Shown: positions 34,186 to 46,718, counted from the stretch's first letter. The stretch is DNA of 64,000 bases from Trifolium pratense (GCF_020283565.1 NC_060061.1:744001-808000); one strand, 5' to 3'. The notes: generated by a model from the sequence alone, not told the origin. Translations and numbers: made by a program.

Positions 34186-34624
34186 AAACACCGTCTTGTA
34201 GTAATTTCGTACAATAAATATACGTCAAAATGTTACGGTAAATACATATATCATTCAATATAGAACTCGTCGGACAAATAAGATTTTAGTAACCGTGAAA
34301 TTTGCCTTAAATACACAATTCAAAAAGATATGCATTAACAGTAGCTTAGCAACATACATCCACTTGTATTTATGAAGGTGTTTTAGCAACATACAATGCT
34401 TAGATTGTTACATAGAATAAATACTTTTTTAAATTACTTGTAAATCTAATACATCGGATGCCATAATTACCGGAAACATCATAAGAATGTAAATAAGTCT
34501 GGGTTATTCATGAAGACAGAAAATAATAATTACATATTGGATATCATAGACACAATATCTCTAGTCTATTTCTCTTTCTTTGTTCAGAATATCATTCAAT
34601 TTCAAATCATTTGGAACAATTTTT

Positions 34625-35040
34625 CTAAAGTAGGCCATTTGTACCATTGTCGTAGGCCATTTGTACCAATTGATTTGCTGCCTTATTAGCTTCCCTAGGC
34701 ACGAATCGAAAACGTAAAAAAGCGATTTTATTGTGAAAGCTTAACATAAATTTTTGTGAGTGCCGATGCTTCCCTTTGGGTTTTCTAATTAATAATTTAT
34801 TCGTGACTGTCTTACAATCACTTAATACTTCTATTCTATGGAGACTTAAACAGGCGACATTCTCAAGGCCCGTAATGATCGCCTGACATTCCATTTTGGT
34901 CGAGCTTATACCTTTTATGAACTGCCTATAAAAACCCATTATGACATCATCTTTGTGATTCCTGAGGACACCATGGCGCCTTTTTCGCTGTTGTCGGGAC
35001 CGTAACCTTTTTCTAAAACTGTTTTTCAAAATATTACAAC
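34625..35040 (-). pseudogene. LINE-type RNase H (RVT_3) fragment
   Basis: Minus strand reads GVLRNHKDDVIMGFYRQFIK, STKMECQAIITGLENVACLS, HRIEVLSDCKTVTNKL and FRFVPREANKAANQLVQMA. These are the conserved blocks of the RNase H-like domain found at the C-terminus of plant LINE ORF2 and in derived single-domain genes. The catalytic start (DGS/DGA motif) is missing. Its upstream frame runs into repeat copy 2. Confidence 0.7.
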
Positions 35041-35045
35041 TTTTT

Positions 35046-35408
35046 TTATAATCGTTTTTTCTAAATCGAATCACTAATTTTGACATAATATAACATAAAC
35101 ACACATTATTGAAGAACAAAACATAGTCAAAATCACAAAAAAAAATTCAAAAAATTGTATTTCAGAAATGATTTTTATGCAAATCTATTTGAAAGAGCTT
35201 CAAAATTAAGTGATTATTCGAAACATAATCCATTATTTATTTATGCCCAAAGAGTCAAAGTTGTGACAAATTTATACATTGTTTATTTGTTAGAGAAATC
35301 AGAATTTTCCTCAATGTATTATTGTCACTCTATTAACCTCGGAACTAATAATTTAAGCTTCGATGATACTGTTGAATAATAAAAAAAAAGGAAGAACGGG
35401 TAGAATGG
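35046..35408. repeat. 362-bp direct repeat, copy 2
   Basis: Same sequence and orientation as 33682-34043, offset by about 1365 bp. Here it is joined to the RNase H fragment rather than to the endonuclease. Confidence 0.85.
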
Positions 35409-37069
35409 ATCAGAAAAGAGCGACGAAGAAATCGTGGTATTCATGGGTTTGGCGACTCTCCGTCTCCTTCGTGTATACACTGCGGAAACAACAACAGAAG
35501 CATAGATTTTGGGTTTGTCAATCGATTAGCAAAAATTGAGGAGAGATTGAGGGTTTCTGAAATTTCTTAAAAGGGGTTCTGAAATTTCTCTCTACAGACT
35601 AGAATAGAAGAAATCACACACACTAACAATATCCCTATCACTTGATATTTATACTACTCAATTGCAGATAGTCCTTGATCGAGCAGAGTATTTTCCTTGC
35701 GTTCCCTGTCCATTTTTTTTTTACCAATCACAGATCTTAAAGGATCAATTTGTTACTTAAAAAATGTAAAGGACATATTTTTATCTAATATCAATAGCCA
35801 CATTTGTTTTGTAAAAATAAAATAAAATAGCACTACACCGATAATAAGGAGTTAGGATCTTCTCCATTTTTTTTTTCAATTTTTTCTCTCCGTTACTATA
35901 GTTTTGAAGAATTTGGTGATATATATTAAATAATTAGACCCACCAAATGTCATATCATTACATATATATTTCCAAAAAAAAATTGTGTTACAATGATATC
36001 GGTACAAAGTTTTCACCACCGTTAGTGATGATTAATCTTCGTCGAGAAACTTGTGGAGAACACAAAGTGGGTTTATCCCCTCCCAACCAATTTTTTTTTC
36101 ATACGCATGAGCCAAAAATCGAACCCCTGACCACATGCTTAAGAGGACCAAGACCCTTACTACTTGATCCACTTGGACCAATTTGTATATTTCCAAAACT
36201 TTAATAATAGAATAAATGAACTCGACAATAAGGGGGCACCAAGTTCCTATCATCCTTGTAGTTGTAGGGGTTTATCATAGCCAATATAGTTTATAATCGC
36301 TGAAATTTTGCTCATCTTCAGCATCCTTGTTGGGGTTGGACCAGTTTGATCAATTCTCCTTGACTTAATTTAAAATAGTCATTTTTCTTGAATTAAATGG
36401 ACAGAACACTTAATCTTTGATTCAATTTGGTCAGATTTACCAGTTTGGTTTGAATTATGAAACAATGAGCTGAATAAATAGTAGTTCTATCAATAGCTTG
36501 AAACCACATCTTAACTGCAATCTTTTCTTACTTTCTCTACTCATTCATTAAACATTTCAGCTATTTCATGTATGAATACTCTACAGATACAATGCAGATA
36601 GACAAGGCCATAGATCAAAGCAAGACAAATCAGACCTGAAAAATGTCAAATATTAAGATCCATCTACAGATTGAATCATACCCTAGACATACACACAGCA
36701 CAACCCAGTAACTATATAGAGGAGTCATCTACAGATTGAATCTACCATTACTCTATATAATATAGCTTATAAGGAAAAGTGTTTCCTTCTAAGACATCAT
36801 TGTACAAACAAATATATCAACTATTTACTTTTTATTATACTCATCAAACATGATATACCCTACATTAGAAATTTAGAACTGTTCTAATGTCAGACTACAG
36901 TTGAAAATGCTGTCCAGAGTAGCCCTTTGAGACAAGGTAGGAAGGGCAAAAACTTCACAAATAAAAGCAGTGGAATCAGGTGAAAAGAAAACCGTAGATA
37001 ATTCGTGTTGACAGCTCCACAACTAGAGGTTTATCTTTCAGGGTTGAAGATCCACAATGTAAACCACTC
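35409..37069. other. Intergenic and 3' flank of the BPM gene
   Basis: At 36095-36180 the minus strand has GGTCAGGGGTTCGATTTTTGG and 'cttggtcctcttaagcatg', a tRNA-like SINE or dispersed repeat fragment. 36600-37069 probably includes the 3' untranslated region of the MATH-BTB gene. No other gene is seen. Confidence 0.4.
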
Positions 37070-40000
37070 TTATGATCGCCTCCTAACACGCCTACTACTT
37101 GGATTAATTGATTCTGCTGCCCCTCCATCTGCTAAATCTTGCCCATATATGCTACTGCCACTTCTCTTCCTGCTCAGGGTCTGACCTGAGTTATCATCCA
37201 CTGACGCAAATGTCTCCAGCAATTCCAATAACATTGTGGGGCAGCTCTCTTTCAAATGAAAAAAAGCTTCGGATTGCATTACAGCTGCACAAAGCATAAT
37301 ATCCATCAAAGAGTATTCAGAAGTTGAAATTTCAATGATTCGAAAAAGCACTAAGAGCAAGGGGATAAACTCCTTATGAGTATGCAGTGAGCGAAATTTA
37401 AATTTAAATAACAAGTCATAAAAACCTCAAAAACTATTGTTTCTGAACAGCAAGCAAACATTTATTACAAGAAGAAACCTTCAAAAATCTAGGAAGTGAC
37501 TCGTTGACAAAATAGATGCAAGAAGAGAATCGAAAAAGCCTCAAAACTAACTATTGAAAAATAATTTCAAGAACTTGAAATCAATACCAAATTCAAACAA
37601 TTTTCAAATGCACTAACATTGTACATAAACTTGATATTTCATGCATAGAAATTACCTTCTAAAATTGCTCGAGAGAATTGGAAAATAATTTTCATACATA
37701 CGGCAACTAAATCGCTGGGACAATTTCATGAAATTTCACTTCACAAACCAACTTCAAAACCAATCAATACACCAAATTATGAAATCTGGACTACTGACGC
37801 AAATCACCATTTCCTTGTATTTTTATGATATAAATAATCATAGATAATAAAAAGGACAAAATAACAAGTAATTACACAATTTAGTCATGGGATGTGGTGA
37901 AAAGGTAATGCGAACAGCAGTGATGAAGTGGTCAAGTCAATTAAAATTACCAAAAAATAACATCAATTGATTAGTGAAATGGTGTGTGTCACACACAGTA
38001 CAAGCATAACTATTTAGATGAAAGTGTAACTTGACAAAGGCCAGGATTATTAGAGGGGTAATGCCATATAAAAATTACTTTCTCAAAGCAAGAAAAAAAT
38101 ATAGTACATCAATTGATCAAGTGAATTTGAATTAAGAAATAAAATAACATCAATTGATCAAGTGAGATGGTACACACAAAAATACCCATTAAACACACCC
38201 TAAGAAAGAGGTACAAGCATAACTGTTTAGATGAAGTGTAAATTGACAAAAGCAATGATCATTAGAGGGTAACGCCAATGGTTAAAAGAACTGGTTTTTT
38301 TTTTTTACAGAAGAATTAGTGTTTAATATACTTAGGATATTACTACAGTTAATGAACGTCAGTCAGCTTCGGTTGGATTCACTGCATCTAGACCCATCTT
38401 TGTCAGTTTGAGTCATCGATTTGGTTGGATTCATTGATTTATCCTCTTTCACTGTTGAAATATTCTTGTTTACTACCTCCACAGTTCCATTATCAAGGAG
38501 CTGCCGAAATCCAACAGTACCATAACCCAAAAAATAGGGCAAAACAATACAAATGAAAACGAGAAATGAGTAAAAAAAGAGAGCAAGAAGACCAGCACCA
38601 TGGGAAATGCATGCTGCCAGTGCTTGCGGTGGGACTTGTGGGAGATGCAGAGTTGCCAATGCTTGCGGTCAGAGACACTGAATGAGGCTCAGTCTGACCA
38701 GAGCCACGACTTACACTAAACAGTCGTACAACTGATGAAGAATTGTTCATCCTCTCCCTTCTCCCTACTTCTCTCTCACCCTCTATTTTATTTATTATTT
38801 TTCATCCACGGTACTAGTAGTTTTTTTTCTTTTACAGAAAGGTCCTAATTTGAAATTAGAACTACAAACCAACTTTTGCTGATATTCAGCGGAGATTTAA
38901 TAGCTCAAGCCTCAAAATATAAAACAGCTGGCCAGTCTTTTCCTTCATAAAACATTATCAGCAAAGTAGCTCGCTGGTTACCAATAACGCAAGTTGATGC
39001 AACTGCGATCAGTGTGATGTAGCCGGTGAGTCATCACATCTTAGTGACTTTTAAGTATGTTATATCCTGTATATCGCCCAGGTTTGGTCACCGACGGAAC
39101 AGGTTTTAGCGATCCGGACCCAACAGTCAATATTCGTTCCAAATTGATTCTACCATCCACCTCTAGGATGTTAATAGCGGCGCTATAGCGTGCGATAGCG
39201 CTATAGCGTAGCGTTTTACCACCTCTCTGCTATGCTATAAGGCTGCTTTCCGCTATTTAGAGAAGCGGAAATAGCGGCAGCTATTTGCAGGAAAATAGCG
39301 TTTTGGTAGCGGTGGCGTAGCGGTTTGGTAGCGCTATTTGACCGCTTTAGCGTTTTGGAGGGAAAAAAATTGATGAAAATCCTTATTTTGAAAATAAATC
39401 ATAAGTGAGCGGTTTGGTAGCGCAATGGCACCATCTTCTAGAACTGCTGATAACAGAGGCTTCATTAAGCCTACTGATGACGACCTTGATATAGGTTGCA
39501 AGTGGAATTCTTATAAAGACAGCAGCAAGAAAACAATTATTTGTGATTTTTGTTTTCACCCTTCCAATGGAGGAATAACAAGAGCAAAGAAGCATTAGTT
39601 GGGGATATCGGGAGAAATAAAATCATGGAATGTTATTAGTCTTTATTTAGAACCTATTTTGATGGTAAATGACAATATTTAGTATAATTATTAAGTAAGA
39701 AAGTCCTTTTAATTTTGGGTATTTTTCTATTTTATGCATGTTGGAATTTATGTTTAATTTGTACATGACCGCTATACCACTATAGCGCTACCCGCTATAC
39801 CGCAATAGCATTTTTGAGGGTCGGCGCTACACGCCGCTATCCGAGATTAACAACATAGATCCACCTACCCATTTATCTCAAACGACTTTTATTTTCCGGG
39901 CATCTCAGTGTTCATTCAGACGTTGACATTTGTGTCGACCCCTAACTAAAACTAGAATCATCCCCCTCGTTGAATAAGTTAGGAAATAACTTTGTTAATT

Positions 40001-42543
40001 GAACGAGCAACGGATTTATGAAAAATAATTCACATATGTAATGTAGTTAAATAACATAGCTCAGAACAACACCCATTAGCAACATTGTAAACAGTACATA
40101 AGTGCACATGTGTCTAGATGAATGTTATTTCAATAGACAAGCTTACACGTTATTTTCCAAACTTGCGGCAATATGCCCAAGCAAAATAACGCATTTCTCA
40201 CTCAAGCAAGCTGAAGACATCGATGATGAACGATAATTTGCAACTTCGTGTACATAAAAAAGGGCTAAAACAGTTCATGCAAAATATTAATACATGAATG
40301 TCGCAATTTACGCATAAGCACACAGATAACCATGTTCTTTTCAGCTTGTTCAAAAAAAAAAAATGTTCTTTTCACAAAATATCTACTTAAGCGTACTTAT
40401 ATGGTTCCTTACCTCCTTTCCTCCCTCCCTAACTTGATAACCAACTCTGCAGAATGTTATTCTCAGAATGTTGTTGACTATAATATAAGTTATATTCAGT
40501 ATATACTATCCCTCACTTACCCGTAAATTCTAGATCTATCAGAAGGCTGTGTTATACTACCAAATAAAACCCCTGCATTATCATCAGAAACAACATACAA
40601 ACAATAACCTTCAACAATACGCACCTCCCAAGTTTGTTGGATTTGCAATAAATTTTAAACAGATTGCCTTGAGCTGTGGACAGTGGTGTTGCTCAGCCAG
40701 AGCAAGAGTTGTGGCTACACTCTCAGTATTGATTTCTTCACACAATCTTGATTCACATAATGTTTTTAGCCTGTCAAGATTATAGAGATCAGCAGCAGCC
40801 AATAGATGCTGCACCATGACAGTATAAGAGCACATAGGTGTTGAGCCCATAACATCATATATGCCAGGAAGTTTGTCCGAGTAAATGAAGAGAAGCATTG
40901 CCTGGAAAAAACAATAACAGGATTTTCACTCGATCAATCTGCTTAACAATAATGCATGAAAGAATAGTTGCTTCAGTCAGATGTTGTCCGCAAGCAAAAG
41001 CACACAACACAGAGAAGACTGTACAGTAAGAACAATATCTTAAAAAACCAGCCACAACTCTCCAATTTAATAGAATGGTATGGGTCTATGGGATCATAAT
41101 TGAAGTAATCAGCTGTCACTGTTCAATAAAAGACTCCAGTGAAGTACGCATTTCATTAACATATAGCACTCTCTATAGTCTATACTAAATGCAGTAAACA
41201 TTAAACCCTTTCTGTTTATTTTGAATAGAGACAACTCACAAACAATTATTTTGATAATATTAATATACACACAATTCCAACTATCTGCTTCATAAACAAA
41301 TGCAAATAGATTATTTGTGTTCATATCATAGTCACATAATTCGTTGCACTTAGTGGAGAACCACAAATTGGTTTGTGGATACCAATTCATGGTTCTTTTG
41401 CAAATTGGTTCCTTAGAATTTGTACACAATTCACTGAAAACCAAGTACCAAAGCATGGAAATCGCTCAAGATTAAAAATGGCTAATACATAACAGCTAAA
41501 AGCAGAAAGCCAATTAGCCGAACAAGGGAAGCAGTACAACTGCTTTATATACCCCACACATACCCGAACGCGTACCACATACCAAAGCCAATTGCGAACC
41601 AGTGATTCATATATTACAAATGGGATTAAACATTCCATTTCTTATAACTTTAAGAATGCAGAATCATTTCAATATCCAGATATATCAGTATATATGATAA
41701 CAACCTACCTTGAAGATAAAGGGTTCAATATCCTCTACCACTACTTCCTCCAAACAAGAAGGATCCCCAACAAGTCCAAAAAACTGAGCTCTAAACACAG
41801 GCGACCGAGCAGCAAGAATCAACTTATGAGCCTTGAAACTTTCACCCTTGACATTAAAAACAATGTCACAACCAACTTGAGATTCAAACAAACTCTTAAA
41901 ATCTCTACCCATATCAGGAGCAGGCACAATAACACCCTGTTTGGATCCTTCAAAACGCGTCTTAACAACACCAACCGTACAATGCATAACAAGACAATCA
42001 TCCTTCAAATACTCCGATGTTTCCAACAACGACCTCCTAAAAAAACGCTTGTAACCCCTAAAACACACAAAATCCAAAAAATCAATTACACTAAATTCAA
42101 AACCCTAAAAATAAAAAATTCTTATAATTATCATCAATTGAATGTATAATTACGAACCACATGCTTCCTCTGTACTTCAAAGTATAAGGACCACTTTCAA
42201 GTGGACGATCGAAGTGGCTATGAACTTTATGATTACCCTTTGAAGTTTGATCAAGCAAAGTTAACTTGAACAAAGCCCTAACATCAGTACCATCACTAGC
42301 AAGTGCGATGAAAACAGAAACATACATAGAATTATCTTCAGGGTTTTTCCCGTCAGGGTAGAAGTAAACAGCCCAATCGTAACCACCGACGCTGAAAGTA
42401 TCACTGGTGATGTATTTTCCAGCACCCATTCCTTTAGCCAAAGAATAACCCTTTATTGTTAATTCGTGTGACCCATTTACTGTTTCGCTTACAGAACGTG
42501 ACCATGACCACTCTTCCCATGATTTCCCCTTTCGTTCTTCCAT
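37070..42543 (-). CDS. BPM3: BTB/POZ-MATH protein (BPM type), 4 exons, 408 aa
   Basis: Substrate adaptor for Cullin3 E3 ubiquitin ligases; the family targets ERF/AP2, HB6, MYB and PP2C proteins for degradation. Exons: 42543-42158, 42057-41709, 40901-40625, 37284-37070; 1227 nt with matching phases. MATH domain about residues 15-145 ([62 protein letters not shown]). BTB domain about 185-305 ([43 protein letters not shown]). BACK-like helices follow ([40 protein letters not shown]) and end [19 protein letters not shown]. The basic tail SSRRVRRRS may be a nuclear signal. The number BPM3 rests on gene order next to PMT11 and HESO1, not on a phylogeny. Intron 3 is expanded to 3.3 kb by insertions. 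Confidence 0.93.
38363..38750 (-). other. Unidentified open frames in BPM intron 3
   Basis: Two overlapping minus-strand frames: 38750-38493 ([20 protein letters not shown] ..., with the repeated S/T-rich pattern [12 protein letters not shown] / ASTGS) and 38659-38363 (ending [17 protein letters not shown]). A stretch of about 30 hydrophobic residues lies in both. Possible GT and AG sites exist between the Ser-rich part and the hydrophilic tail. It could be an alternative exon of the host gene, a nested gene or chance. I do not recognise it. Confidence 0.3.
39168..39857 (+). mobile_element. hAT deletion derivative in BPM intron 3
   Basis: Ends share GATGTTAATAGCGGCG with the mirror CGCCGCTATCCGAGATTAAC. 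Both subterminal regions are crowded with TAGCG / CGCTA words (more than 15), the typical transposase-binding clusters of hAT elements. The middle carries the start of a BED-finger transposase gene. Exact target duplication could not be assigned. Confidence 0.7.
39425..39598 (+). pseudogene. hAT transposase N-terminal BED-type zinc finger (57 aa remnant)
   Basis: The frame starts [16 protein letters not shown] and contains [19 protein letters not shown] followed by GGITRAKKH, i.e. the C-X2-C ... H pattern of the BED finger of plant hAT transposases. A stop follows where the second His would be. The catalytic DDE and dimerisation domains are absent. Confidence 0.75.
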
Positions 42544-43212
42544 TTTTTTGATTAATTGAACATGGATTGTTGAATGAAACCCTAATTTCCCGACCTCGTG
42601 ATGAAGTTGGGAATTAGGGTTAGGGGACAGTGATGAAGTGTAGAATTGAAATTGAATTGAGGCTTGCGTGGTAGAATCAAACGGATATAGAAGTTACGAA
42701 TTACGATACGAAAATTGGTGACGAGAGAGAGAGATAGAAAGGAAAGGATTCACTTTTCGTTGTTTTTCGCTCTATTTATTTATTTACATGATTCTTCTGC
42801 CAACGGTAACGCGCTCACTTCTTCCCACTATTTCTTTTCTTGTTTTTACGACGGCATTTAATCTAATTCGGCATCAGTTGTGACATCAAATTATTTTAGA
42901 TGATTGAATTGTAGTTCTTTCTAACAAGTTCAGTGTTAAACATCATCGGATCAACTAACGATTGGTTTCATCCCACTAGCATCATTCATACTACTTTTTT
43001 TTTTTGTTGAGCAATGAAATTCATAATGGTGTAAACCCTATAATATTTTGATTTTGATTTGGATCATCTTCAACTTTTTCTTTTATGTTATTTCTTCTTT
43101 TCTTCATCCAATGATTGATAAATCATAAACAACAAAAAGGATTTAAGAAGAGAGAAAAAAATGAATATTACTATCCCATGACCAATATAAGAGTATCCAA
43201 ATCCAATATTTA
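42544..43212. promoter_or_regulatory. 5' flank of the BPM gene
   Basis: Holds the probable leader (about 42544-42780, with GAGAGAGAGAGATAGA near 42723) and the upstream region. A (GA)n tract close to the start is common in plant 5' leaders. No clear TATA box is evident, and the region holds no further gene. Confidence 0.4.
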
Positions 43213-43505
43213 GGTGCGTTTGATCGGCCAAAAAACAGGGGACTGGACAGGATAACTTTTGTTGTATCATGTTTGATTGACAAATTAGAGACAAAAACAA
43301 GATTTTTTGTCCCTCATTGAACCACGGGACAACTTTTTGTCCATACTACAACTATAAAAAATACGAAAATACTCATTTTATTTTCGAATATAAAAATAAT
43401 ATCGTCCTGTATCTCTCTGGTACAGTTTTGTCCTGTCCTATATTATTTTGTTCTGGCCTGTACTGTTCTGTCTAGCCTTTGCTGTTTTACGAATCAAACG
43501 CACCC
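43213..43505. mobile_element. MITE, GGTGCGTTTGAT family (copy B), 293 bp
   Basis: Ends GGTGCGTTTGATCGG and CGAATCAAACGCACC are inverted repeats next to TTA and CTA/TAA. Inner blocks (TTTTTGTCC twice, GTACTGTTCTGTCTAG) match the nested copy at 22305-22592. The PIF/Harbinger (Tourist) type is likely from the TWA flanks, but the target site is not exact. Confidence 0.7.
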
Positions 43506-43639
43506 TAAAGTATAAAATAAGTGATACCAACAGTTATTGATACAAGCAAGGTGTATGAAGCTCACTGTATCAATTGTAAACCTTCGCCAATAGAAATTGA
43601 TACAAGTTCTCATTTGTGACTTATAAAACAACTAAGGAT

Positions 43640-44290
43640 CAAGAGTAGACGATTAAATCAGCTCGTGGCGTAGCTGTGAAGTTACGATTTGCAATTGTAA
43701 TTGAGATAATCGAGAGGAGAAAGTCATATTTTGTGTTGGGTTGGGAAATGGGTGGTGTGAACAAACCAACCAACAAGAAGTTAAAACTTGATCAAACGGA
43801 AACGAGGAAATGCTGATGTCCATTTCGACTTTGTGGTTATTTTCATGCATCAAAGGAATGACATTTAACCGGTGTGTCCGGCTTACGCAACCATGAGTTG
43901 GATAAAGAGCTGAAAGGTAATCTCGTTGTTGGTCGTTTGAAACCTCAAAAGAATGAGTTTTTGGACGAAATGGCAATGAATTCGGTCTTGCCTATAAATG
44001 TAATATCCGCAAGTGTACAATGTCTCTCATAGATTAAAAGTTGCAACTAGGTTGTCAATGACTGAAATGCAACACCTGTTCAAAAAACTTGAGGATAACA
44101 ACTATTTTTTCAAATTTGGATTCGTTGGTGACTCTGAAATTGAAATTCTTTTGGATATTTTCTGTGCACATCCTAAATCTGTAAGTATGTTCAACTATTT
44201 TCCTACCGTGTTGTTTTCATGGATCAACCTACAAAACAAATTTGTACAATATGCCATTATAGGAGTTACACTTCTTTTTCCATATCAGTC
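43640..44290 (+). pseudogene. FAR1/MULE-type transposase pseudogene
   Basis: One frame from 43685 reads RFAIVIEIIERRKSYFVLGW, then TETRKC-stop-CPFRLCGYFHASKE-stop-HLTGVSGLRNHELDKELKGN and VVGRLKPQKNEFLDEMAMNS. This is the FAR1 DNA-binding (WRKY-GCM1 zinc cluster) domain of Mutator-derived FAR1/FRS genes, with two in-frame TGA codons. After a shift, 44013-44290 gives HRLKVATRLSMTEMQHLFKK, FVGDSEIEILLDIFCAHPKS and VSMFNYFPTVL, the entry to the MULE transposase domain. The catalytic DDE part is lost. It is clearly dead. Confidence 0.8.
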
Positions 44291-44299
44291 AACTTTGGT

Positions 44300-45285
44300 A
44301 AACGTTTCCCGAAAAAATAAGCGAGCAGTTTCTATTTTCCGAAGCTTTTTAAACCTTCGGTTCGTATAAACCGAAATATCTTTGAGGGGCAAAAACATCA
44401 GTCTATGGGTATAAAACAAACGTTGGGGATGGGAAGAGAAACTTTCATGCAATGGTTATAGATGAGTTTTAGGACCCCAAAAGAGAGTATAGACCACGAG
44501 TGCACAAAATGTTTGTGGGCCCCACAAAATGTGTACTTTGCAATGATGATATGATGTAATTTATCGAGCTCGTGGTCTCTTAAAATTGAGGTCTGTAATA
44601 GGGGCTCGCTATATAAAATAGTGACTTAAAATTAAGTGAAATGCTAAACAATACTTACAGAATAATGATAATTAAAAAAAGAAACTGGTAATATAATGTT
44701 GAAAGTAATGTATTTATTCGATGCTTTCAGATTTTAAAAAAAGAATATCTTCTATTTAAAATTAATTTTTTTATTTTTGAATCCATTTTTATTTCCTTAG
44801 CCATTGTTCCGGGGACACCGTTTAACATACCTTAAAATTAATTATTTTCACAAAAATAGATTTTTTTACAATAGATTAAAATTAGTTTCATTTTAACATA
44901 AGATGAGAGAAAAGCGTGATTCAAACTTCTTTCAAAAGACGTTGATTTTTTAGTGATAGTGTAAACCTGTTTTAACAAACAATTGTTTTTGTTTTTTTTA
45001 TCAAAATAAAAAGATACAGTATTTATTTAAATTGGTAGAATACATTAAATACGCGCGCAAATTCAACATCATTAAAAATAAAATGATAAATCTGTTTTTA
45101 CCAAAAAAAATAAAATGATAAAGCTGAACTCGCAACATTCTAGTTAATAATATAAAATTATATATTCATCTCGTAAATAATATAATAAAATCAAAATGAT
45201 TGTAAAATCTACTATGTCATTATATCTGCTTCGTTTACGATCTAGTCATTAGCTAAATCAATAAATCAACAAATAAAAATTAATA
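44300..45285. other. Intergenic, no supported gene
   Basis: AT-rich; two 'aaaataaaatgataaa' blocks (45079 and 45110) form a small local duplication. I see nothing else of note. Confidence 0.45.
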
Positions 45286-45288
45286 TTC

Positions 45289-45463
45289 CCTCCGTAATAT
45301 TTTATAAGCAAAAATGCACTTTCTAGGTTTATTGTATATTTAATGTAACTGATCCATACTCGACCAAAAAAAAAAGTATCTGGTCCATAATATAACCAAA
45401 TACATTAAATATACAATAAACCTAAAAAGTACATTTTTTACTTATAAAGTGTCACGGAGGAAT
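45289..45463. mobile_element. MITE, 175 bp, long inverted repeats
   Basis: TTCCCTCCGTAATATTTTAT at the left is mirrored by ATAAAGTGTCACGGAGGAA at the right. The inner 55 bp also pair (TAGGTTTATTGTATATTTAA against TTAAATATACAATAAACCTA). It folds into an almost complete hairpin and belongs to the same broad family as 14584-14731. Confidence 0.8.
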
Positions 45464-45575
45464 TACGTCAATTTAAACCAAACAAGCAACATTTAGAAAG
45501 GAAAAAAAAAAAGCTTATGAAAGCAAACTCATGCACATGCAAGATTATCATGTAATGTCGCATAACTTATATTCT

Positions 45576-46330
45576 TTTTTTTTGGTACAATAGAGGGCAA
45601 AGCCCAAGAAAGAAAGAAACTACATCATTAACTTCAAATTTCTAGGCATGCAAGTTCCAGAAATATCATCAAAGAGAATTTGTTGCAGCTCACTTGGAGT
45701 AAACTCCAAAATGATCAAATTCGAATATCCATCGTAATGCTAGAGTTAGCAAGCCAATCAGCACTTCGATTTCCTTCGCGCTAGTTATGGTTGATTCGCA
45801 CATGCTAATTCATATTTAGCAGCTTCATGATACGTTGAACTAAAATTGGGATATTCCCATTAAAATTGAAATCGTCAGAGATCATGTCAATCAATATCTT
45901 TGAGTCATTTTTCACTATATGATGAGAAAAGTGTTCCTCTCCAAGCCATGTCTAAACCCAAAAATACACCCCACATCTCATCATGTAATGCATCACAAGT
46001 TCCAATCTTCTTAGTGTAGCCTTTAATCCATCTACCATCTGATTCTCGAAAAAGACCACCGCAACCAGCAAACTCTCCCTTATTCTTGCACGCACCATCG
46101 CTGTTGAGTTTGACCCATCCTTCGCATGGTCGCTTTCATCCTATGCAGACAGTGTCCTTCAATTTAGGCCCTTTGTGGAAAGACTTCATTTTGGAGTCTC
46201 AAATATCTTTAATGAATCTCTGGATCAATAAAGTTGGATTATTCGGCCTTCTGAAGTCAGCTTCAAAGATAGTTTTATTTCTTCACTTCCATAAATACTA
46301 GCACGTTGTCATGAAGGTGGTTTGCCATCT
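45576..46330 (-). pseudogene. LINE 3' end with RNase H-like domain
   Basis: Minus strand from about 46125 reads GWVKLNSDGACKNKGEFAGC, GGLFRESDGRWIKGYTKKIG and DALHDEMWGVFLGLDMAWR. This includes the catalytic Asp of the NSDGA motif and the Glu of the second motif, then a stop near 45905. A T-run at 45576-45584 is the reverse of a poly(A) tail. This is a 5'-truncated LINE insertion in the BPM-PMT spacer. Confidence 0.75.
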
Positions 46331-46718
46331 ATATATGCTTGTCCCAACCTCTTTCCTATTAATTTATTGAAAAAAGCAATTATCAACGTTGTCTATTTTT
46401 GCCTTAAAAAACAATAATTTAAGAAGGAAACCCGGTTGACACTGCTGGAGTAATTATTTAGTTTAAAATCGGTTTAATGAACTGTCCTCATTAATTAGTG
46501 ATTAATACTAGTACAAGTGTACAACTTTAAACTTTATTTAGTTTAACGAGCACCAAAAAAAATAGTACTACAACTTTAAACATAAACACACACTCACACT
46601 CTTGTTCTTCATCTTTCAGATATGGTTTAATTCATTCATTCATTCATTCATGAAGTAATAGTGAGAAAAAGAAAGATTTTGACTGAAACCCATTATTCTA
46701 TGATCCATAAATTAAACT
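46331..46718. promoter_or_regulatory. 5' flank of the PMT gene
   Basis: Upstream region with a (CATT)n run of about 4-5 units near 46636-46652, just 70 bp before the ATG. No clear TATA box could be fixed. Confidence 0.4.

Noticed and set aside
41592..42149. 185-codon plus-strand frame
   Set aside because: It is the antisense shadow of BPM exon 2, whose minus-strand frame has the MATH/BTB residues and correct splice sites.
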